Shown: positions 59,124-64,000 of the stretch, piece by piece | How the letters are laid out: each line of letters starts with the position of its first letter | Position numbering within the stretch: position 1 is the first letter of the stretch | From: Salmonirosea aquatica | GTDB lineage: Bacteria; Bacteroidota; Bacteroidia; Cytophagales; Spirosomataceae | DNA length: 64,000 bases | Assembly (NCBI RefSeq): GCF_009296315.1 | Contig: NZ_WHLY01000002.1 | Span: 4,004,501-4,068,500, forward strand | Direction: 5' to 3' | The notes under the pieces: model-generated | The model's database searches: none | The model's input: the letters and a program-made list of their open reading frames with translations, nothing else | What the model was told of the DNA's origin: nothing | Translations under genes and position numbers: made by a program

Positions 59124-59870
59124 TCAGCTCACGATTCCCGGGTGGATGCCGCCAGTTTTAGATGCGGCAACGTCCGGTGCAAGTCTATCCAGGGCATTTA
59201 GTACTAGTCGCCGGCACCAGCGGGGAGCGCTTCGGTGGTATTGGGTGAAAATCGGGTGCATGAAGTAGATGACTTTCCCGTTTTCTGTAACGGCGGGGTA
59301 GTGGTCTGTGCCCACAACAGGAGGCAGGGTAGGGGCCAGTACCGTAGCATTGCTGGGTCGTACTTCGATACCTCTAAGGTACATGACTAGTTCGCTGCTC
59401 GCCAGATTCTGCCCAATTTCACTGTTTCTGGTGTCGATAAAATCGGGACTGTACGGAGCTTCTCCTACCCGTTGAATGCCAAAAGCAGGCGTCGCAAACT
59501 GCGCGCCATCGGGTGTCAAGCCCGACCGCCAGGAGGCCAGCATGGCTCCGCCCTGCTGTAGGTAGGTCTCGATTTTTTTCGTAAAAATAGGGCTGAACAG
59601 TACGCTATCGGGAAGAATAAGTACTTTGTACGAAGAAAAGTGGGCGGTCTGATTGACAACCTCGAACGAAAGCCCGCTTTCCCGCAGCATTACGGCGGCA
59701 CCCGCAGTGGCTTCCGACGGGTACGAACTGCCTTGATTGCTTCCAGCGACCCCTGCGGGATCGATTATGGCGATACCTTTAAGGGGAGGGGTACCCTTAC
59801 AATCGGGTCGAATGGCCAGGAGCCCGGCCACGCTAAGGGTACTGATTTGAATGAAATCGCGACGCTGCAT
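59124..59870 (-). CDS. Solitary beta-galactosidase-trimerisation/GATase-like domain with Tat-type signal
   Basis: 248 residues from ATG 59870 (MQRRDFIQISTLSVAGLLAI). The RRDF leader resembles a Tat signal. The rest matches the C-terminal GATase-like module found in secreted family-42-type glycosidases (PSEATAGAAVMLRESGLSFE, SYKVLILPDSVLFSPIFTKK, YLQQGGAMLASWRSGLTPDG, VIYFMHPIFTQYHRSAPRWC). The glycosidase barrel that usually precedes it is absent: only 20 residues separate the signal and this module. Probably a deletion derivative, or a functional stand-alone sugar-binding protein. Confidence 0.7.
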   Translation of the reverse strand: MQRRDFIQISTLSVAGLLAIRPDCKGTPPLKGIAIIDPAGVAGSNQGSSYPSEATAGAAVMLRESGLSFEVVNQTAHFSSYKVLILPDSVLFSPIFTKKIETYLQQGGAMLASWRSGLTPDGAQFATPAFGIQRVGEAPYSPDFIDTRNSEIGQNLASSELVMYLRGIEVRPSNATVLAPTLPPVVGTDHYPAVTENGKVIYFMHPIFTQYHRSAPRWCRRLVLNALDRLAPDVAASKTGGIHPGIVS

Positions 59871-59972
59871 GGGAAAGTTGGGGATAAAGGCCCGGTACAA
59901 TTCTTATATGAAAAAGGGTTCGGTACGGCTTTCTTACTTCAAGAATTTGCTATTTGCCCGAAAACTTTCTTC

Positions 59973-60680
59973 ATGAAAAAATATTGTGTACTACTTCGCA
60001 CGTTTCTCATCCTCCTGGGTACCGTGGCTACCGGAGTAGCCAGCGCCCAAGGCGATTCCACCAAACTATTTCCCTGGAAACTACACCTGCAATCGCGGTT
60101 TTCGCTGGCCGAAGGCTCACTGGTAGGAACCTGGGGGGTGAGCGCAGGCTATGTATGGGGGCCTTACGAGCGCGAGCTGACCGTAGGGTACCATTGGCTG
60201 GGTGCGCGCGGCAATCGGCAATTGGGCCAAATTGAAAAGGAACTAGCCCGCGAATCAGCGTTGGATTCCTATAACTCCGTACAAGCGGGCTTCGTGAATG
60301 TGGGGTACTGGCACATCGTGCATAACACCCGGCGTTGGAAATGGGGTTTTCCCATCGAACTGGGTGTGGGCAAAGCTACCGCCCGCCCCCATTCACTGCT
60401 GGATGAACCCCTTCCGGCCGAGGCACTTACCTCTACCATTCTGCCTCTGCAGCTGGCGGGTTATGGAGAGTGGAAAGCTACCCGCTGGGTAGGCATCGGT
60501 TTGCAGGCAGGCTACCGCCAGAACCTCATTCGCTTTGCTGCGGCCGAAAATCTGAGTGGACCCTATGGCCGTCTGAGGGTTTTGGTGTACCCGGCCACCT
60601 ATGTGGATTGGTTGCGGTTTATCTTCAAAAAGAAACCCTTGCCTTCTCCCTTTTATAAAAAACAAAAATCTACGCCCTGA
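59973..60680 (+). CDS. Outer-membrane beta-barrel-like exported protein of unknown function
   Basis: 235 residues from ATG 59973 (MKKYCVLLRTFLILLGTVAT, cleavage near SAQ). The rest alternates aromatic and polar residues in about eight strands (LVGTWGVSAGYVWGPYEREL, TVGYHWLG, VNVGYWHIVHNTRRWKWGFP, VGIGLQAGYRQNLI), consistent with a small barrel like OmpW/opacity type. No family was recognised. The frame is open upstream to 59640 but that part overlaps the antisense gene and is not used. Confidence 0.7.
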   Translation: MKKYCVLLRTFLILLGTVATGVASAQGDSTKLFPWKLHLQSRFSLAEGSLVGTWGVSAGYVWGPYERELTVGYHWLGARGNRQLGQIEKELARESALDSYNSVQAGFVNVGYWHIVHNTRRWKWGFPIELGVGKATARPHSLLDEPLPAEALTSTILPLQLAGYGEWKATRWVGIGLQAGYRQNLIRFAAAENLSGPYGRLRVLVYPATYVDWLRFIFKKKPLPSPFYKKQKSTP

Positions 60681-60762
60681 TCGGGCCGGGGTACCTTGCT
60701 TCGGCTTACATTTGAAAATTCGTACTTACTAAGACAGGGCTTGTTGATAAAATAAAGCAGAT

Positions 60763-61602
60763 TTGAAAAGAAGAACCTTCTTAAAAGGAATAGCAGCGGC
60801 GGGCGGGGCCGGAGTGATTACCGGCCTGTATACCTGGCAAGTAGAACCTTTCTGGCTGGAATTTACCCAGCACCCGATGCCGGTCCGCAACTTACCGGAG
60901 GAGCTCGTGGGCAAAACGCTCATGCAAATCAGTGACACGCATGTAGGTACCCGCTTTCCCCGTAGCTACCTCGTCGAGTCGTTTCAGAAAGCCCAGGCCA
61001 TGAATCCCGATTTTGTGGTGTACACGGGCGATTTTGTGAATTATGAAGACAAATCCCAGTTTGATCAGCTCAGCGAGGTGTATGACCACGCCGTGCACGG
61101 CAAGCTAGGTACCCTGGGGATTCTGGGTAACCACGATTATGGCAAAGATTGGCGGGAAGATCAGGTGGCCGATCGCGTAACGGACATCGTGACGGGGAAG
61201 GGAATCCAGATATTACGGAACCAGCAGGCTACCGTCAGAGGTCTCAATATCGTCGGGCTAGATGATTATTGGGCGACCAATTTTAAACCTGAATCGGTAC
61301 TCAGCGGCCTCGATCCCAACCTACCCCACGTAGTCCTCTGCCACAACCCCGACGTGACCGACCTACCCGTCTGGAATGGCTACCGGGGCTGGATTTTGTC
61401 GGGCCACACCCACGGCGGACAGTGCAAGCCGCCCTTTTTGCGCGCACCTTTATTGCCGGTAAATAACAAACGGTACGACCAGGGGCGGAAGGACTTGGAA
61501 GATGGACGTACGCTGTATATCAATCGGGCGCTGGGGCATCTGATTCAGGTGCGCTTCAACGTCAGGCCGGAAATTACCGTATTTACGTTGGAGCGTGGGT
61601 AG
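60763..61602 (+). CDS. Metallophosphoesterase, YkuE-like, with twin-arginine signal
   Basis: 279 residues, TTG start (LKRRTFLKG reads as KRRTFLKG after the start). RRTFLKGIAAAGGAG is a Tat-type signal. Calcineurin-like phosphoesterase motifs are complete: MQISDTHVGTRF (DxH), VYTGDFVNYED (GD), LGILGNHDYGK (GNHD), VLCHNPDVTD and ILSGHTHGGQCKPP (GHTH). Binuclear metal phosphodiesterase/phosphatase, exported or membrane-attached. Substrate not determined. Confidence 0.92.
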   Translation: MKRRTFLKGIAAAGGAGVITGLYTWQVEPFWLEFTQHPMPVRNLPEELVGKTLMQISDTHVGTRFPRSYLVESFQKAQAMNPDFVVYTGDFVNYEDKSQFDQLSEVYDHAVHGKLGTLGILGNHDYGKDWREDQVADRVTDIVTGKGIQILRNQQATVRGLNIVGLDDYWATNFKPESVLSGLDPNLPHVVLCHNPDVTDLPVWNGYRGWILSGHTHGGQCKPPFLRAPLLPVNNKRYDQGRKDLEDGRTLYINRALGHLIQVRFNVRPEITVFTLERG

Positions 61603-61655
61603 GCGTGCAGGGTACCCTGTGAGTTAAAAAGAAGTGAGTCTTCTTATTTTTTTTA

Positions 61656-61693
61656 TTAATCATTTGATTAAATCGTTTGTATTATTATCTTTG
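61656..61693 (+). promoter_or_regulatory. Promoter with overlapping operator of the TetR-TolC-HlyD operon
   Basis: TTG (61664-61666), 19-base spacer and TATCTTTG (61686-61693) match the Bacteroidota consensus exactly. The inverted repeat TTAATC-ATTT-GATTAA (61656-61671) covers the -33 element, suiting repression by the TetR gene that starts 20 bp after the promoter. A related element (TTGAT and ATCAA) lies before tolC. Confidence 0.75.
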
Positions 61694-61713
61694 TCCATCA
61701 ATCAGACTAGCGG

Positions 61714-62346
61714 ATGACCGGAAAGAAAGCCAAGGAGGAAACTGATTCCAGTACGGAGGAGAAAATCAAGAGCGCGGCGCGGACGATTTTTCATAAAAAA
61801 GGCTTCGCCGCTACCCGAACCCGGGACATTGCTGAGGAAGCGGGCTTGAACCTCGCCTTGCTCAATTACTATTTCCGGAGCAAGCAAAAGCTCTTCGACC
61901 TGATCATGCTGGAAAGTATGCAGCAATTCTTGACGTCCATGACGGGCATGTTCAATGATCGCGAAACGTCACTGGAAAAAAAAATTGAACTGCTGGTCAG
62001 TAATTACATCGACCTGCTGACCGAAGAACCGGACATTCCGCTATTCATTCTGAGTGAGTTGAGGAATAATCCGCAGGAACTCGTATCCAAAATAAAGGTG
62101 AAAGAAGTTTTGATGAAATCGTACCTGATGAAACAGTTGCAACAGGCCGTGGAAGAGGGTATAATCGCGCCCATCAATCCTCTGCATTTTATCATGAATA
62201 TCATGGGCCTGACCGTTTTCCCGTTCATCGCCAAGCCCATTCTTTCTCATTTGGGAGACCTGTCGGATGAGGACTTTAATCGCCTGGTAGAGCAGCGGAA
62301 AGCGCTGGTTCCGAAGTGGGTAAAAGCGATCATGGCTGTGGGGTAG
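61714..62346 (+). CDS. TetR/AcrR-family transcriptional repressor
   Basis: 210 residues. TetR_N helix-turn-helix at about 20-65 (IKSAARTIFHKKGFAATRTR, DIAEEAGLNLALLNYYFRSK), followed by a helical ligand domain with acidic and hydrophobic residues (QAVEEGIIAPINPLHFIMNI). First gene of an efflux operon, with tolC starting 49 bp downstream. It probably represses its own operon through the inverted repeats at 61656-61671 and 62359-62373; inducer unknown. Confidence 0.93.
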   Translation: MTGKKAKEETDSSTEEKIKSAARTIFHKKGFAATRTRDIAEEAGLNLALLNYYFRSKQKLFDLIMLESMQQFLTSMTGMFNDRETSLEKKIELLVSNYIDLLTEEPDIPLFILSELRNNPQELVSKIKVKEVLMKSYLMKQLQQAVEEGIIAPINPLHFIMNIMGLTVFPFIAKPILSHLGDLSDEDFNRLVEQRKALVPKWVKAIMAVG

Positions 62347-62358
62347 CTATTTTTTTGC

Positions 62359-62373
62359 TTGATGTTTAATCAA
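62359..62373 (+). promoter_or_regulatory. Second TetR-type inverted repeat before tolC
   Basis: TTGAT-GTTTA-ATCAA, followed by AAATTTTTAAATCAAAA, shares the GATTAA/TTAATC core of the operator at 61656. It lies 22 bp before the tolC start. Inferred secondary operator. Confidence 0.45.
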
Positions 62374-62394
62374 ATTTTTAAATCAAAATAATAA

Positions 62395-63687
62395 ATGAAT
62401 ACGTGGAAAAAGCAGCTCGCCACTAAAATCATAAAAGCCGTTGGCTGTCAGCTAATAATCTTCGGCCTGATGGTACCTAGGATTTCGGCTCAGGTGCTGA
62501 CGCTGGAAGGATGCTATACGTTGGTCCGGCAGAACTATCCGATGGTAAAACAACGGGCGCTCATCGAAAAAATGCGGGACTTTACAGTAAGCAATGCCGC
62601 TAAAGGTACCCTGCCGCAGCTGAGCGTGGGCGGGCAGGCGACCTACCAATCGGCGGTGACCCGGATTCCGATCGAGGTACCCGGCCTGGACATACCTACC
62701 CTCAGCAAGGATCAATACAAGATTTTTGGGGAAATCAGCCAGTCGCTGACCGACGGGCCGGTCGTAAGCCAACAAAAGGAACTGGCGCGCGTGAGTGCCG
62801 CCGCCGAAACTCAGAAAGTGGAAGTGGAACTCTATAAGCTCAGGGAGCGGGTGAACCAGCTTTTCTTCGGCATTTTGCTCTTGGAAGCGCAGATTAAGCA
62901 AACGGAATTGCTGGAAAACGACATCAGGGTAGGTCTGAATAAAACCGAAGCCGCCATTGCCAACGGCACCGCCCTAAAAAGTAACGCCGATATTCTGAAC
63001 GCCGAACTGTTGAAAACCGAGCAGCGGCGCATCGAGTTGCGGGCCAATCGCCAGGGGTACGCGGATATGCTGGCGCTGCTGATCAACCAGCCTGTGGAGG
63101 AAAGCACGGTGCTGGAAACCCCACCCGTGCCCGGACTTTCGCCGGATATAAACCGTCCTGAACTGGGTTTATACGAAGTACAGCAAAAGAGTTTCGAGGT
63201 ACAGAACCGGCTGCTTTCGGCCCGGCTCAATCCGCGGCTTAGCTTGTTCGTGCAGGGTGGCTATGGCCGTCCTGCGCTCAATCTGCTGAGCAATACCTTC
63301 GATTTTTATGCCTTGGGCGGGGTACGTCTCAACTGGAACTTAAACGCATTTTATACCCTGAAAAACGACCGTGAACTGTTGACCATCAACCGCAGCACCG
63401 TTGATTTACAGCGCGAAACGTTTTTGTTCAACACCCGTATTTCGCTGAAGCAACAAGGTAGCGAGATAAATAAATATCAAGCCCTGATCGATACCGATAA
63501 CCGGATTATCGCCCTCCGCGACCAGGTGAAAACCACCGCCAACACCCAACTGGAATTCGGGACGCTGACGGTCAATGATTACCTCACCTACCTGAATGCC
63601 GAGGATCAGGCCCGCCAGAATTTGCTGCTCCATCAGATCCAGCTATTGATGGCGCAGTACGCGTACGCGGTGACGACGGGAAATTGA
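62395..63687 (+). CDS. TolC-family outer-membrane efflux channel protein
   Basis: 430 residues. Signal peptide (IIFGLMVPRISAQ), then two homologous halves of long helices: LEGCYTLVRQNYPMVKQRAL, RDFTVSNAAKGTLPQLSVGG, IFGEISQSLTDGPVVSQQKE, YKLRERVNQLFFGILLLEAQ, LKSNADILNAELLKTEQRRI and RQNLLLHQIQLLMAQYAYAV. It forms the trans-envelope duct of a tripartite efflux system; the HlyD-type adaptor follows. Residues about 14-22 (KAVGCQLII) are coded by an AGCT-type dispersed repeat. Confidence 0.93.
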   Translation: MNTWKKQLATKIIKAVGCQLIIFGLMVPRISAQVLTLEGCYTLVRQNYPMVKQRALIEKMRDFTVSNAAKGTLPQLSVGGQATYQSAVTRIPIEVPGLDIPTLSKDQYKIFGEISQSLTDGPVVSQQKELARVSAAAETQKVEVELYKLRERVNQLFFGILLLEAQIKQTELLENDIRVGLNKTEAAIANGTALKSNADILNAELLKTEQRRIELRANRQGYADMLALLINQPVEESTVLETPPVPGLSPDINRPELGLYEVQQKSFEVQNRLLSARLNPRLSLFVQGGYGRPALNLLSNTFDFYALGGVRLNWNLNAFYTLKNDRELLTINRSTVDLQRETFLFNTRISLKQQGSEINKYQALIDTDNRIIALRDQVKTTANTQLEFGTLTVNDYLTYLNAEDQARQNLLLHQIQLLMAQYAYAVTTGN

Positions 63688-63805
63688 TCAGGTGACAGTG
63701 AATTTTGGACCCGTCAGCAGCGGCGAATTCGTGTTGCAAACGCCCATTATTAATAAAATCAGCCTGTTGAACTTAAAGATTTGAAAAAGAAAAACGATCA
63801 CGAAT

Positions 63806-64000
63806 ATGTCCTCCAAAAAACTCAAACAATGTACCAAGCTATTAGCGATTAGTTCTCAGCTACTAGCTGTCCTGTTATTTTCCTGTAACAAAGATGAGAA
63901 CGACTTCGATGCCTCGGGAGCGTTTGAAGCGGAGGAAACCATCATCTCGGCGGAAGCCGCCGGTGCGCTTCTGCAATTTGCTATTGAAGAGGGGCAGGTG
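63806..64000 (+). CDS. HlyD/AcrA-family membrane fusion (adaptor) lipoprotein, 3' part outside window
   Basis: ATG 63806 opens 65 codons to the edge. A lipoprotein signal (LLAISSQLLAVLLFSCNKDE) has the lipobox LFSC. The next block, FDASGAFEAEETIISAEAAG, is the classic N terminus of the first beta/lipoyl domain of periplasmic adaptor proteins. It links an inner-membrane transporter to the TolC channel encoded just upstream (gap 118 bp). The transporter gene should lie beyond the edge. Confidence 0.88.
   Translation, partial: MSSKKLKQCTKLLAISSQLLAVLLFSCNKDENDFDASGAFEAEETIISAEAAGALLQFAIEEGQV

Noticed and set aside
59640-59972. N-terminal extension of the outer-membrane protein from 59640
   Set aside because: It overlaps the antisense trimerisation-domain gene, and a clean signal peptide starts at 59973.

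Overview
The window comes from a Bacteroidota genome, most likely order Cytophagales (Spirosomaceae/Cytophagaceae-like). The evidence is indirect: type IX secretion (T9SS) C-terminal sorting domains, a gliding-motility ABC permease (GldF), outer-membrane beta-barrel/CarboxypepD_reg receptors, DUF4290 next to murA, LytS/LytTR two-component genes, almost no Shine-Dalgarno sequences, and promoters of the TTG-N19/20-TAnnTTTG type. Base composition is near balanced. The hexamer GGTACC is strikingly frequent: I count about 115 copies by eye, against roughly 16 expected by chance.

Layout. 1-5.3 kb: edge-truncated serine hydrolase, a transposase remnant, an outer-membrane receptor, and a divergent LytS/LytTR pair with a possible operator. 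5.3-8.4 kb: AT-rich accessory island on the minus strand, with a truncated and an intact DUF2200 gene, a PIN/antitoxin pair, a pentapeptide-repeat/TIR protein and a membrane protein, separated by copies of a 29-bp palindrome. 8.5-14.7 kb: two paralogous S10 carboxypeptidases around a MNT/HEPN toxin-antitoxin pair and an S41 peptidase. 14.9-25.1 kb: exported proteins, DUF819 and Ca2+/H+ transporters, GalU with a plant-type glucuronokinase homologue, YceI, a LolA-like protein and a membrane SGNH protein. 25.1-40.1 kb is mostly housekeeping: atpG-atpA, FKBP isomerase, Prc protease, CPBP protease, MATE pump, DUF4290-murA (Cys to Asp), DUF3267, gcvH, a dihydroorotase homologue without the HxH motif, two DUF4199 proteins and gldF.

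40.3-53.3 kb: a Gfo/Idh oxidoreductase, a gingipain-type C25 protease (PorU2-like), then a minus-strand array read from a promoter near 53.2 kb. It encodes a huge calcium-binding thrombospondin-type-3 repeat protein, a T9SS-sorted protein (both interrupted by single-base frameshifts), a 48-codon lasso-peptide-type precursor, an asparagine-synthetase-like lasso cyclase, and a lipoprotein. No lasso leader peptidase (B) or recognition element is visible, so this is an incomplete or split RiPP locus and the most interesting feature here. 53.9-64 kb: amidohydrolase, ECF sigma/anti-sigma pair, T9SS-sorted SGNH esterase, an isolated glycosidase trimerisation domain, an outer-membrane protein, a metallophosphoesterase, and a TetR-TolC-HlyD efflux operon cut by the right edge.

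No rRNA, tRNA, CRISPR array, complete insertion sequence or prophage was recognised. Family assignments rest on motifs read by eye; no database search was run.
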